DNA from: Neodiprion pinetum
Lineage: Eukaryota > Arthropoda > Insecta > Hymenoptera > Diprionidae
DNA: 64,000 nt
Reading direction: 5' to 3'
NCBI RefSeq assembly: GCF_021155775.2
Contig: NC_060238.1
Coordinates: 23,218,470 to 23,282,469 of the forward strand
Each line of letters starts with the position of its first letter. The first letter of the stretch is position 1. The translations under genes were made by a program, and so were the position numbers. Below the pieces are notes generated by a model that did no database searches, was not told where the DNA came from, and saw only the letters and a program-made list of their open reading frames with translations. Below are positions 12,378 through 26,007 of the stretch, piece by piece.

Positions 12378-12527
12378 TTGCCAAAAAAAGAATCGACAAT
12401 AGCGCAAAATGTTTACGCGTACCTCGTTTTTCGTAATTCCAACAATATTCAAACAGTTTTTTTAACGATACCTGTTTCACTCAATTTTTCTAGTTACTGT
12501 AACAAATGAAATTTTTCTCAGTGTATG
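12378..12527 (+). repeat. Dispersed ~150-bp repeat, copy 1
   Basis: The sequence from 'gtttacgcgtacctcg' to 'cagtgta' recurs nearly unchanged at 54891-55041, and its last 80 bp recur at 59932-60013. All three copies are in the same orientation. No coding content. It is probably a short interspersed element or the end of a larger element. Confidence 0.75.
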
Positions 12528-13412
12528 AAGTTCATTTTCACAGGCTACAAAAAGCCCCAACGAATGATTTTATTCATAAATATTACAACTTTCACCGTAT
12601 TTCTAATGATCATGACAACCTCAAGTGTCATACCCCAGTCTTTTATGACAACAATCACCTACCCAGTAATCAATTTGGTATCTGATTCTACACTCGCTAT
12701 CATTCGTCAGGGTAAGATAGAGTGTTGTTGATGACAAGCGTGAAACCACATCGTCCTTTCAATACCGCCAATAAAAAACTAACGGAAACATTGACTTTCC
12801 ACAAGTCTAAATAATCGCGCAAAGTGCAGCTGCATGTCGTCATAAAAACACTACTGCACGCCAGCATTAAAAAAACACGTTATTTCAAGAAATAGAATTT
12901 TCATCGTGTATTTGCTAACTTGATAACCATTCTGGGCAGGACTGCACTCATTTGGTTCACACCAACAGCACTGCTGCAATAATATTAGTTTTCAGCGCAT
13001 TTGCACATTACATTTCCCAATCAACGATTCATTGCTTCATTCAACTAAATTCAGACCATTATTAAACATGGCAAACAAACGTCATGCCATTAACGACAAG
13101 TTGGCTTGGTCCGTCTCAATTTAAAGTTGGGAAGGTAGAGAAAAACGATAAAAAAAACATCTGCACCAACATTATTTGCATCACAAACTAAATAAAGATC
13201 GACAGTTTCAGTCATTCTTTCATATCTAAACATGCAAGATGCTTAAACTCTGGTATTGTTGATCCGATTCTAATGTTTTTCGGCTAATATCTTTATTGGC
13301 CAGCTTTGCATAAAGAATTGTCTGAAAATCATTTAAAAAATATTACTTTATGGTGTAAGTATACCAAGTAAATATAATTATCGATGAACATTTGTTGTAC
13401 CGTAATAACACT

Positions 13413-13523
<111 letters not shown>

Positions 13524-16455
13524 CCAATTCGAAGATAATTGCTTGTGAAAGTTTTTTTTTCCCTCGATCCAAAGTGTACATAAAGACATTAATTAAGATC
13601 GTTGGAAGAACACCAGAATTTAATCGTTCGGCACGTCTTAATTAGAAACCCATTTCTCACGTTGTTGACGTCGAAAAATTATCTTCTGCCATTAAAATAC
13701 ACTCATATTCATTTATAATATTCAACAGAAGGAACATTCTTTCATTTATGTTTACTATTATTAATGAAAATAACATAATTATAGTGCTGGAGATTTATTC
13801 TACAGTTTTTTTTTTTTTTATCTCTCTTACAAACTTTTGATTCAAACGATGACTGACTCATTCCTTACGAGAAGCAACACGTCAAACGAGGATCTTACGC
13901 GATGCAAATTGATACAAATACGAATTTCGCAGCTGTGTTTCTCGGCTTTTTTCAACGTGGGTAACAAATTTCATACTCAGTTTTCAACATTGAAACAGTC
14001 TGCAGAACTGTTTTGTAAGTTATACAACAAACATTTCCTCCGTGTTTGAAATGTAATTTTGTAATTTTGCCTCTCAATTTCGACAGGAATGAAAAAGAGT
14101 CTTTTCCTGTTATTGAACAAATTCTGACAGATTTTTGTAAACATGCTCCTCGATGCTTTTACGAGTACGACGCAGTTAGTTGTAACTCTATCAGGTAAAA
14201 ACCCCCCTGATTCCATCAAGAGAAATCATTTATTACCAAGTTATTATCCAAACATTTTCACTCCTAGAATAATCATCTGCGTTAGCAAAAAAACTGGCAA
14301 ACAATATTTCTGGCAACCAGACGTGACGGAATAAAGAAAACATTGACGCTTACATAATAGTATTCAGGCGGTCAAAACTGGAAGGAATTATTTTTATAAC
14401 AAACGAGAGATCGTTTACTGATCACAATTTTATATTGATATACGTGCCGTATGACGTCGTTCGCATGTCACCTCGCCCAGACTAAAATGCAAATAAGTAT
14501 AGCGCCAATTGTATGCTTACAACATGCGGCTACGTGTTAAAACTGTTTCTTTTCTTCCCGTTGAAATTTTTTTTCCCCCTTTTTTTCTTTTGTCACTTCA
14601 TTCCAGTTGTTTCAGTCGGACCATTCTATTTCGACTTACTGGTATCTTCCCTCGCGGTCCAATAGTAATCGTTGAATATTATTGTTTTTCGCATCGTGTT
14701 TTTTCTTTAAAGGTAACGATACAAAGAATTGTTGATTCAGTTAAGTAGTACCACCCAACTTGAATTTCTCGTTGTGACACGAACGCGGATCTATAGATTC
14801 CGACGACAGAGTACACAAGTGGAAAAAAGACACCGCTCGCTTTTGCCTTCAAACAACAAAGGGCCAAACCTAGCCGACGAGGTCTTTCTCGTATCGTCGT
14901 GAAACATGCGCACCGTACAAGTCCAAGGTTTCATAATTTTAATTGTTTAATTGCGCGACCTTTATACGAAGGTAAAAATATTACAATATTTGCCTGACTT
15001 GTTGAAAAATGTAGAAAACTTTGGAAAAATCTAAGGCTCTGCTGGTTTTCTAAGCTTCGAGAGTTGCAGGTACATTTGAGAAGGACGAAGAACGAGAAAA
15101 TACCTGAAATTTGAAGAATCGGCCTTTGAGGGCTGATTGACTGTGTTGATTATACATTTCCCTATGACTCGTTATGTGAAAAGACTTTCTAACGCTTTAA
15201 ATAATTGAACATTTAATCATTCCTGTTCAGCTGTCCGTAAGATTCGCAAGATTCTCCGTCTTTGCTTCCTGTCCACGACTTAGATTGCCACTCTTTACGT
15301 GGCATATTAGCCTCGAGTAAACTGCCTGCAACTTCGTGCAGACCAGCAATTGCCATACGTGTACACGCCTCTTTGGGTGTATTTGTTCAGCCAGCACAGC
15401 TGTTCAACAAATTTCAATATTCGATTCAACATAATTACAATATCTTAAAAAAAAAACTCTCAAACTCGGTGAATTGAAAAAAATTCAGACTTTTAGGTAT
15501 ATACATGTGGACTTGACAAATAATACCGTACAATTTCAAATAACGTGAGTTTGGGATTATAGATAGAGCAAAAACTTGTCCTTATGACGAACAATCGGTT
15601 TTCGGAAGGGGAAAGAAATCTGCTAGTGAGGAGCTAGGGTGTTCATTTCTTAACAAGACAAGCTTAATAACGTTGCTCGTGAAAGCGTCAAAAAATAGAC
15701 GATCGCATTTTAAAGACAAAATTCTGAAATATAACTTTTTTGATCCCACGTACACGCAGATTATGAGAACTACGGCCTATACTCTTTACGCAAGTCTTGA
15801 GCAGCCGGAATGTACAGTTTCTTTTTTTTTTCCCCCCTCTGAATGTACCTAAGTTGAGGAAACCACGAAACGCGATCATAATCGACGTCTGCAATTTATT
15901 GCATAATCTTTTAATTCCAACTCTCTGTCAACGTGATACCATTTCAACTTTGAAAAATAATATAGATTCGTATAGTCACATACAGTCACCGGGATAGAGG
16001 AACCGATGATCCACTTAATCCAGGACTGATAGTCCAAGTTCTACAAAGGGGCGGGATGGTATGTAAGGAACGAATTGCAATCAACTGTGAAACAAACTTC
16101 GGACACAAAATGTTAGGAATTTTCATTCGTATAATTCCCCTTGACATTGGTACCGCACGAAAATCGCACACGGAACCCGATAAAGTTAATTTATTCCGTT
16201 CAATGAAACTTCACGCACAAATCCAGAGTACTGAAATTGTTTTAACACTCTCCAAACGCAAAGAATCAACGAACTTCGTGAGTATAAATTATCTCGATGC
16301 CCGATCTCTACGACGCTCAATTCTTGATGATTAATTTGCGGCTGACGAAAACATTTCGCTTCTGTCGAGAAGTTTCAAGCAATTACTCTCCTGGGTTGTC
16401 ATTTGTAATAATGAGAGCGAACTCGAATCGTGGAAGAAGGCTGATAGAATCAACA

Positions 16456-18344
16456 TCACTTAACGATTTCATCTGACGCTCCTTGGCTTAGCGCATTATA
16501 TCGCGCGGCATATTCTTCAGCTTTTTGCCTACGCAGATCAATTTTATTCAATACTGTCAACAGAGTTCCCAGGCTGAGAATTACGAGAATGGCGGCGTGT
16601 CCAGCTGTATCTCCGTAGACGTCCATCAGCTTGACGACAACAAGACTTATGAAAACACCGTAAATTTGGCCCGCTATGCTCAAAATCCCCGTTGACAGTG
16701 CCTGAGACTCGGGGTAAGTCGCTTCGGCGCATAATTCAAATCCGATCGCATTAAAACTCGTGAGGGCAATGCTGGAACAGAAACGGTTGGGTGTATTCTC
16801 ATTGGGAAACGCGAGTACATGTGACTTCGATGACCGATCAAATTCCAGTCTGATCACAGTGATATATTTACCCGTAAAGCGAAGTTGACAAAAACACCGT
16901 CCATTGAATTTCCAAGTTCAAGGTCACAGCGAAAAGTATTTCGCAAAGTACGGATGAACTGCTCACGGTGATGGCAATGACTCTGTAATTGTTGAACGCT
17001 GTAGTTACAACCGTTCGCAAATCGTTACGCGTCACGGCTACGGTTAACTAACCTAAATTTCTTCGTTTTGTCAAGAACTGATGCGATGATTACCGAACCT
17101 GTGGTTCCCAGAATACATTGCAGCATATTCATTATTCCAACTTCAACTTCGCTGTTCTACAAAAAACGAATATAACTGAGGGTGTACGGCGCTACAGAAA
17201 CATACAAAGTGCACAGTAACGTTACCTTGAAGTGAGTTAAGATCAATGGATTCAAAACTGTTGCCGTTGAGTAAAACACGCTAATAATCAAACCATAGGA
17301 GTTCCAAAGAATGACGAAATTCCTGTTCTTCGTTACTAATTTTTTTACCGACATTAAAACTCCTTTATCAAGACGTTCGTACGTGGATTTTTGAAGCGCC
17401 CGCGACTCGCTCGGTGGCATAGAAGGTTCATTCTGAAAAACTTTTGGGAGAATAGAATCGGTTGCGAAACAAATTCGGCGTCCTCGTTGGCGGAAAAATG
17501 CGACGACTCACAAACAAGTACAGCCAATGTTACAACGGTACATGCAATCGCGAGTATCCAGTAAGTGGCGGACAATTCAGGCCCGATTTCCTCGACGTCG
17601 TCGTGATTTCTGACGAAAGTCGGAATGGTAAGGAAGCAGATCGTCAAGCCGGCGTGAACTGCGTAACAGCCGATGGCGGTTGCGAAGGCGAGTTGGTCTT
17701 TTCCAAACCAGACAGCCGCCAATTTTCCCGGCACAGGAACAATGAAAACCTGGCTTACGGCGACCATGGCCTGCCCTGTCAGCAGCACCGGAAAACGATC
17801 TTGGGCTGCTGAAAAGACCTTAATCCAAGCTCCGAGACACGTGAATACGGAGCCTATCACGACCGTCCATTTCAGGCCTATCCGTTCCGTCAAAAACAAG
17901 GCAGGGAAGAAGAAAACTGAGTAGGACACCATCAACACGATGCTGGTCGATGCTACCGCTAACACCGAGACATCGTAGTACCTGCGAAGCCTCCGGTTTC
18001 CGTTAGTATACATAATATAGGCGCACGAGTCAAGGTCTTGAATTCTGTTTTCTCTTTCGTTTCGAATTTTGAACACTCATCTATGTTCGTAACAAGAAGA
18101 GGAATACCGTTGCCGGTGTTGAATAATTATCTTACCTACTTATTATATGGCCGATGATCGTGAATTGAGGATATTGATAGCTGCTGCATACACTGCATAA
18201 GACATACAAGAATAGCTGAAGCCACCGTCTTTTGAAAACCCGGACTTTCAACGGACTGCCACTCGCGGTGTCCTCGTTTTCCTCTGTGTGTTCAGTCTTA
18301 AGAGGATTCATGACGTTATTGTCAGTGATTTGTTGATTCCTCAT
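16456..18344 (-). CDS. FLVCR-family MFS transporter, array copy 4
   Basis: Six coding exons: 18136-18344, 17512-17981, 17226-17440, 17053-17156, 16872-16982, 16456-16771, summing to 1425 nt (474 aa). The ATG at 18344 opens a short polar N-terminus of about 30 residues, followed by KRRWLQLFLY. Family motifs PGKLAAVWFG, LWNSYG and EATYPESQ (the family EITYPESE motif with changes at the second and last positions) are visible. The helix-1 pair is QY (W in copies 2, 3 and 5). The exon 2 donor gives a phase-1 junction exactly as in the paralogs. The translated frame continues past this donor for about 45 residues, which are intron read-through and should not be included. A foldback element lies about 210 bp upstream of the start. 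Confidence 0.88.
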
Positions 18345-20266
18345 TATTTTCGAACACTTTTAACAAATATGTATCCTTTATTAGCTGCGGAGTTGCTTTC
18401 AATCAGGATTCTCGATAACCACACTCTGACCTCACCACCTATGAAATGCTATTCTAATGGATAGCTTTACTATTCTCACTGAAAGATGTTTATAATCAAA
18501 TACGAGTGTACAACGTTGTCCTGAATATTCCTTTCTTATTTTATGATATGTTATAGTAGACTAAAAATCGAGCGACACATATAATTATTGTTTTTACTTA
18601 CCAATCAACACTTTATGGAGATGAAACCATCCTACAAAGTAAGGCGTGTCAAGAGGCGGTTTGGCAGTCTCTTTTTCAATTACGAAAATTACATTTTCCA
18701 TTTCCCACTGGGAGAAAACTTTTCCAGATGGATTGGTTAAAAAATACCAAGTATGTTCTTGTGGGTGAAACTATCAAATCGCCTCTTGACATGCCTTACT
18801 TTTTAGGGTGGTTTCATCCCCTTAAAGTGTTTAATAGCAGATAAAAAAAATTTGAGTCGCTTAGTTTTCAGTCTACTACAAGATTTTACGAAAGAAATCA
18901 AATTGGTGAGCTCGACTTGGGATACCTTTCTTGTTAGTCATATCGCTGCATCATAAACAGGCCGTAAAAACAGCCGCCTCGAGTTTAAAAAACCAACTTT
19001 AGCAAGCGTAGCAAAGGACTCAGATTTCTGTTTGATCTTAATAATATATGAGGAGTTCATACCAACCCGTCCGACGTACAATCCTTACTCTTCTTGATTT
19101 CGTAGCCGATATATTATTACATTACATTACTCGACTTATTTTAGAGATTTTTATCTCTTACAGTTTTCAAGAAGGACAATTTCCTCTTTCGACAATTTCC
19201 ACTTAAAAAAATATTTTCAATTTGTTATAACCTTTGACCGGCAGATCAGATCATCAAAGTTATTAAATCTAATTATTCGTATTGGAATGCAGTTATGCAG
19301 GTTTTAAGAATTATTGAATAATGATTCTGAGTATACCATGTCAATGAGTTTCTTTTTGCAGTGTTCACTTTCTTAATTCATTCGAGCACAAATTAAACAC
19401 GCTTCGAGTCACCTGCTGCGGCAGATATTCGCGGAATAAAATATCGATTACTCAAAAATTAAGAATGGGAAAAATAAAAATGAAATAAAAGCCCGTTATC
19501 GGACCTAGCCCGAACTGTTCGTTTCTATGCTCAGAACTTTCAGAGATTATTGTTAAAAAAATTAAAATTCATATAGCTACCAAGTCCAAGGCACGGCCTC
19601 CTAGTCCGAAACATGTTCTACGTTTTGTGAGCATTATATATTTTTTTTTTTAAATGCAATCAGTACCGATAATTTAAGTTTTCAGCCATCATATCCCAAG
19701 TAAAAGATCCCAAAAAATACCTGTCATTCACTTTGTCCTTAGAAACGTAGTGAAGAATCAGCCAAAGAAATAGAACGGGGTGAGAGCCGGACGTTAATAT
19801 GATGTTTACCGCCTCTACGTATTTTGTATCAATATAATAAGGTAATTACACACTATGAAGATTTCACATGGCATGTAATGTTATCGGTATGACTGTATCG
19901 CAGCTGTTTCATATTTGTTATCTAAGTTATGTAAATTAGCCAATACTTGACAACGTTCCCCAATCGAACATTCATTACTGACACATTTACTCATATGAAG
20001 TAATCGCAACTGCGTAAATAATGTTCTATCAAGTAACCGCTAAAATGTTTTTTCGACGCATATGTTACAATCGTAGGTATCGCAACGATCGCGTAGCTGA
20101 GCTGCCGACCAAGCTAAAATTGTAAATTGTTTGTTACATTGTACGTTAATAAAACTGACTCGCAGAATCTGAGGATCAAGTGAAACTGTTGTTCAATTTT
20201 TATTCGCTTCAAACTGAACGATAATTAGTTCCACGTATCAACTTCTCTGTAGAGTTAGAAAGAGGC
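18345..20266. other. Intergenic region between transporter copies 4 and 5
   Basis: It contains the second foldback element (18554-18878) close to the start of copy 4. The remaining 1.4 kb is AT-rich with no open frame of interest, presumably the 3' flank of copy 5. Confidence 0.5.
18554..18878. mobile_element. Foldback/MITE-like element upstream of transporter copy 4
   Basis: About 325 bp beginning 'tagtagactaaaaa' and ending with the reverse complement 'ttttcagtctacta'. Left and right halves are imperfect inverted repeats, and the sequence is homologous to 10538-10875. It is about 210 bp from the copy 4 start codon, so it could lie in its promoter or 5' untranslated region. Its position differs from that of the first copy (intron 2 of copy 3), so the two are separate insertions and not co-duplicated sequence. 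Confidence 0.8.
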
Positions 20267-22058
20267 TCACTGGACGGCATTTATTTTACACCTTGTTGCA
20301 TATTTCTGTACTTTTTGCCGGCGAAGCTCTGGTTTGTGAAAAATCGTCAACAGAGTTGCCAAGCCAAGCGCACTGCATAAAATCGAGTGCGCCGCAATGT
20401 CTCCGTATACCTCCAGTACCTTGCTAGTAACTAGAACTATCCATATTCCGTTGAGCTGACTAGACATGGACAAAATCCCGGTTACGACAGCTTCGGATTC
20501 CGGGTAAGTAGCTTCGACGCACATCTCCATTGCAACGACGCAGTAGCTTCCCAAAAAAAATCTGTAACGTTACCAGCCTAACATTAGTTGATCATAAAGG
20601 ACCAAAAAAACTACGAGTATTCGTTTCGAAACAACTTACGCAAGAATCCCGCCGGATACGAACACCATTACTTTGTTCTCCAAGTAATAACTTAAACCAT
20701 ATAAAATACCGAAAAGCAGCGCCATAGCGCTCGTCGCGGTAAAAATGATTCTGCGAATTGGTAAGTAAGCCTTATTTAAGATGTTCCGTATGTTGTTCTT
20801 TATTTTTTAAGTTCCAAAAATCACCTGAATTGCTTTGTCTTGTCAAGAATCGAAGCGACGATCACCGAGCCAATCAATCCCATGAGGCAAAACAACAGTT
20901 CCAGTTTTCCAAGCTCCGCATCAACGTTCTGCAATGGATTTGAACATTGTTAGGATTTCGATCATGTCGGGATTGGCGTGACTCGAATGTTACCTTGAAA
21001 CGATTAACGAGGAATGGGTTGCAAAATGTCGACGCTGTGTTTAACAGGCTCGTATTAAGACCCCATGCAAGCCATATAAGTAGATAGTTCCTGTTCCTCA
21101 GTACCCTCATCAGCGGCGGTAAAAATCCCTCCGGAGAACTTTCACGCTTGATTTTTTGAAGCGCCCTAGACTCGCTTGGCGGCAGAGATGGTTCATCCTG
21201 AAAAACTACGTAGTGAAACAACATACGTCATATCAGTAATGTCGTTCGTCAATCGTTATATCAGAGCCTGAAAATAGCCGTCACTCACGAAAAAACACAG
21301 CCAGGAAAACGACGGTGCAGAATATTGCCACTATCCAATAAATCAACGATAAATCACTCCCGATGTCGTCGAGACTTTCGTGATTCTTTACGAGTATCGG
21401 AACGACGATGAAGCAGCTAATGATGCCGCAACAGATAGCGTGGTACCCAATGGCAGTGGCCAGGGCCACCTGGTCCTTCCCAAACCAGCATGCAGCCAGT
21501 TTACCCGGCACAGGACACAGGAAGCTCTGGCTTACAGCAACCACGCATTGGCCCATCAATGTCACTGCGAAGCGATCCGGGGCTGCGGAAAACACCTTGA
21601 TCCATGCTCCCAGGCAAGCCACCGTGGCCCCAATTACAACCGTCCACCTTAAACCTATGCGATTTATCAGGTAAGAGGTCGGAAACAGCAGCAACATGTA
21701 CGAGACCATCAGCACCACGGTCGTCGATGCGACTGCGAATCGCGAAACGTTGTAGTACCTGAAGAATTGAGGTTTTATCATTATCAGTAGCACTGGCGTT
21801 TGTCAAAAATATTCAAGGTCAGTCATGATCAGGTGGTAGAGATTAGTCATCTTACAGGCATACTATGTTCGTGATGATGGTGTACTGAAGCCATTGAACG
21901 CTGTTCGACGAACTAAAAAGGACGAAAAGGACAAGTTGGAGCCACCGTCTTTTGAAAACTTTGACTTCTAACGTGTCTGGTTTCAGAAATTTCTCATATT
22001 TCTCTATCGATGTGTCTTCAATTCTTTGCGACAACTCGATCTTTTCACCTGCGGTCAT
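20267..22058 (-). CDS. FLVCR-family MFS transporter, array copy 5
   Basis: Six coding exons: 21856-22058, 21289-21758, 20994-21205, 20825-20928, 20640-20750, 20267-20561, summing to 1395 nt (464 aa). Motifs: KRRWLQLVLF and VQWLQY in helix 1, PGKLAACWFG, and EATYPESE (the family EITYPESE motif with A at the second position). The helix-7 segment reads WLAWG where the other copies read WNSFG or WNSYG, so the aromatic there is tryptophan. The exon 1/2 junction encodes leucine where the others have arginine. This is the 5'-most visible member of the array (rightmost on a minus-strand cluster). To its right is about 1.7 kb without genes, then chemoreceptor genes, so the array ends here on this side. 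Confidence 0.87.
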
Positions 22059-23797
22059 ATCGACACTCCTGCACGTTTGAGAAGCTGTGCTTCACCTCGG
22101 CTTTGCTTCTATACCCAGGATTACTCTCCTCCACTTTTTGTTAACAGTTTTCACCCGAATGGCTAAATGGCACTGTCACGAATGGCATCTAAGGCTCATT
22201 TACTTCTATGCCAAACAGAAAATGGATCACCGTTCTTGTCCATACGGTTATTGTGACTAACAATGAAAATGTTTTTCCATCCGATACAGCTGTGTTACGA
22301 TGTGAGCACGTCATGTGAGTTGAGATGAAGGCGTGACATGTGAATTTGAGATGGACTTGACGTAAAAAAAATCATTATTGTGACACGCGATACTAAAAAA
22401 AGTCTAGACCGATGCCTTATGCAAAAGTTCTCACGTTAACTAGCCCACGGGTATCCGTATTTATTTCCGAAGCTGTAGAATTTTTCATCAAATAATTAAT
22501 TCAGTAAAATTATTCCGCTGGGCAGTGATCCTTACTTCATTGAATCCAGTAACTTCCCCCTGGTCATCATTAACTGCTCATTCCTCTCTTCACAAATTCT
22601 ATCTGACTAAACTCCTTCCGCTTTGACTTCTGTCATAGATGTCGTGATCTGCCTTCCTTGACTGTCATGGCCATCGAATTATGCTCTCAATAAACTCAAT
22701 CTCGTCCCACTCATCTAATCTTATTTTCTAGTTGTAAGCGGCAGAAATTCACATCTCATTCACCTCTATTCTAATTGTTCACCATCCGAAATGCAACTTT
22801 GCCTAGTCACATATATTTCTTTATTTTTTTTCTGTTGCTTTACATTTTATATTCTAATTTTCTTCTACCACTATTTTCTTCTGCACATGTACATTAAATT
22901 TATTCATTGTGACACATCATGTGTTATGCCCTTTGCCTCGTGGCTAAAGTGGGGCATAATAAAGTATTATCTATCTATCTCAACTTCATTTGTGGCAATG
23001 TAAGAAAATTAATGTATTCCACGAAAATAAGAAAAATATGCCTAACGATAACCGCATATTTTAGGTCAAGCGTTACGCACCTTTTGAAGCGAAAAACAAA
23101 TTTTCGTAATTGAAACCTTAATAAACATCCACTACATCTGAATTCAATTAGTACAAAGTTTTTCTACCGATAAATTTTCGTGAGACTAAGTTTGCTTCGT
23201 TATTCTATGGACGTTACAGTGAAAAAAAAAAAAAAAAAAAACACAATTTGTACTCAAGTCCACGTTTCCAGATTCTGGGAGGCGCAATTACGTGGAATAG
23301 ATTGATTTATATTGTTTTTAGTTAAATAACGTGTAACATATTTACACGAATAAAGGTACCTATGTATTTAAATTTTACCAGAATAAATTAAACAAATTTA
23401 TTCCACTCTTTCATTAAAAACGAGCAGTGAGAAAGAGTAAGCGTTAAGTAATTAGTGGGTGTTTGAAATGCTTATTGATGTTGAAATCGGAATATAAAAT
23501 TGAAATGTAGTATTAATATTTCTATCCATACAGTCCTCAAAATTTGTTATGCTTCGTTAAACAGGTACCGACAATATTCATCCAACCATGATACGTTCTT
23601 CTATTCGTGGGACACTTGAAATAACTAACGGGTTTTTTTTCACACACATTGTAATGGGCTTAATTGACTAATTGTTATTTTTTTTTTCTTCTTAAATTGT
23701 TTTGCGTGGCTAAGCACCGACTAGTCCTATAAATTGCAGAAAAGCTAACGTCTACTGTGAAACACATAAAGCAATACTGGAATTGAATGGTCGATGA
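22059..23797. other. Intergenic region at the right end of the transporter array
   Basis: AT-rich, with an A-run at about 23222 and a short tatc-type repeat near 22970. No exon, RNA gene or recognisable element is seen. It separates the transporter array from the ionotropic receptor pair. Confidence 0.5.
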
Positions 23798-26007
23798 TTA
23801 TTTTCTCACGATCTTAATCATTCTTCCGACTTGAGTGTATGAAAATTTTGTATCTTTGATGTAAGTACGATATCTTTTTCGAATGATTTTACGTCGCAAA
23901 ACCATCTCGGCAATAAAAATGAGAAGCGTGCATATCCAACCGAATCCAAGACCGTAAAAAATGAAACGAAGATCACGAAGAGTTATGACAAACGCGATAA
24001 CATCACTCGAGAGATTCTCATCGGGCTTAACAATCGACTCTTCGTACAAAGTCTTGGCTTCGTAAAATTTCGTTAATCCAGCTTCAACGATTGCCTGAGT
24101 AATGGCATTGAATCTGTCGATCAGGGGAAAATCCGGCCGGGCGACAAATCGTTTTTGGTTGTAAGGACTTGAGTTTTTCATTATATGGAGATCTTTTGCG
24201 TGGGCATATCTCATGCGTATGGTGTCGCAGTAATTGATACAGACGACGGGCTCGTGTCTGTACAATTTCCGAATGCAGTTTTCCACCTCCTTGGACACAT
24301 GGGAAGAGAAAAAAGTCGGAAACGCAAGAGCAACATTTAGGGTCTCGGGTCCTTCGATGACTAATCCGGATTCATTAAGCTCCGCAATGTCGTCTATGTT
24401 TACGTAATGTAGCGGCTTTCGAATCAAGGAGAGTATTTTTCCCTGATAGGTGGAATAGAAAATTGTAGGAAAAATAAATACAAAGAACAATAAAATTCTA
24501 AAACCATCAGCCGATATCGGAGGACCGACGTACGAGGATCCAAGAAAGACTCGAAGCATATTCAAAAACCCTGAAATGTATCCGCGTCTGTCGGCGTAGC
24601 TCAATACGAACATGCCAATGAAAAATATCGAGGCTCCGCACATCAATGTCCATTTGTCAAAAACGTAGAACAACCCAATAAGCCATGGTATCGATCCACG
24701 ATCCTTGGTCACCATGCAGAGTTTAACCATAGCGTGAGGATACGCTTCCATTACGTTTGTCAAGGGTCGCACTATTAGACTGTTCATACTGATATCCACT
24801 TTTCCTGCAGCGATGTCGATCAGATTTCCGTGAAAGTCACCGTCTTCGTCTAGCCAGCCCATAAAATAAGAATCGGAGGTCATTTTCACGTCGATTATTG
24901 AAGCGTTCCAGAAACTCCAAAGGTCCGTCATGACGGAACCATCCACTCCCTTGTACTTCGCTGTCCCAGTATCATCTCTTTTGACATATAAGAATGGGGG
25001 ATCATTCAACGCGTTTGTCAATATTGTATAACCGTTCAGCGATTTGGTTCTGTCGTAAAATATTCTTTCGCATCCGTACCGAAGACCTTCAAATTAAAAA
25101 CGAACCTTATTATACCCAATTACGTAACGCAAGACCTCAGACGTGATATTAACATTTTTCCGAATACAGGAACGCTCACCGTCGTATTTTTCCCACTTGA
25201 ATAAACTCCAAGGGTGTCCTTGTCGGCCTTTTATTTCGCGAACCTTTATCCAAGGGTGGGAAGCCGAATCACCGTAGGGATCGTAAGAGTACATGGATAG
25301 CTCGCCATTCTGTTGTTGGCATAGAAAAACTGTGGACAGCAGGTTATAACTCCATGCCAATAAGAGGAAGTCGTAAGCATTCGAGCAACGTTCTGTGACC
25401 GTGTCATCCTCGATGATTAAAAAAAATCCTCCAAAATTCCACCACTGAGAATCCTTAAGCCGGTCAAGCTGATCCTTTAGATTCGGAGCCGAGTAAGGAG
25501 AGAGTAAAAAGCTTCTCGATTTCCACTGATAACGATAGTAATCCAGCCCAGTCGGGCTCTTCTTTTTACTTTGGAGTGCAGCGGTGAAACTATCTTTTGC
25601 AACGGGTAATCTAGAGCTTGAGATAGACCCGATGGTTGTTATCTCCGATCGGTGCAAGTACCTTACTAACTCATCATTAAGGCCCTCGCCCACAACTAGG
25701 AGCTTTTCATTCCCCTTAAAACACTTCTTCGATAGCTCTGCCTGAATAAAACCGAAACCAAAACATACAAATGGACCGTTCCGGTAAGAAAGAGGAAAAT
25801 CAATGACCTTACCACGGCTAGAATTTTGCTACGTGTCGGTTGCAGACTGTCGGTCAAATTATAAATAATTATCTTGCTAGCTTCATGTCGCGGGATTGAA
25901 CCTGCAATAAAAATAAGCTTTAAACCAACTACCATTTTTCCAAACATCACTATAATATTATACAGTCGCGTTCCGATGCTTAGTCTGTCTGCAACAGTGG
26001 AGGACAT
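23798..26007 (-). CDS. Divergent ionotropic receptor (IR), copy 1; possible in-frame stop
   Basis: Exon 1 is 25813-26007 (65 codons with a hydrophobic leader), the intron 25742-25812, and exon 2 begins at 25741. A frame then runs to a TAA at 25094-25096. The same frame resumes immediately after it and continues to the stop at 23798. Together about 690 residues are encoded, the usual size for an insect IR, a ligand-gated cation channel of chemosensory neurons. Visible features: NGYTI..NALNDPPF at the start of the split ligand-binding domain, hydrophobic M1 (about 24680-24590), a pore/M2-M3 stretch with FYSTYQGKILSLI at the place of the glutamate-receptor SYTANLAAF motif, and a final helix (FIFYGLGFGW...) with a basic tail. 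The TAA is either spliced out in an unusually short intron or marks a nonsense mutation. Sister gene at 26548-28547. Confidence 0.7.
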
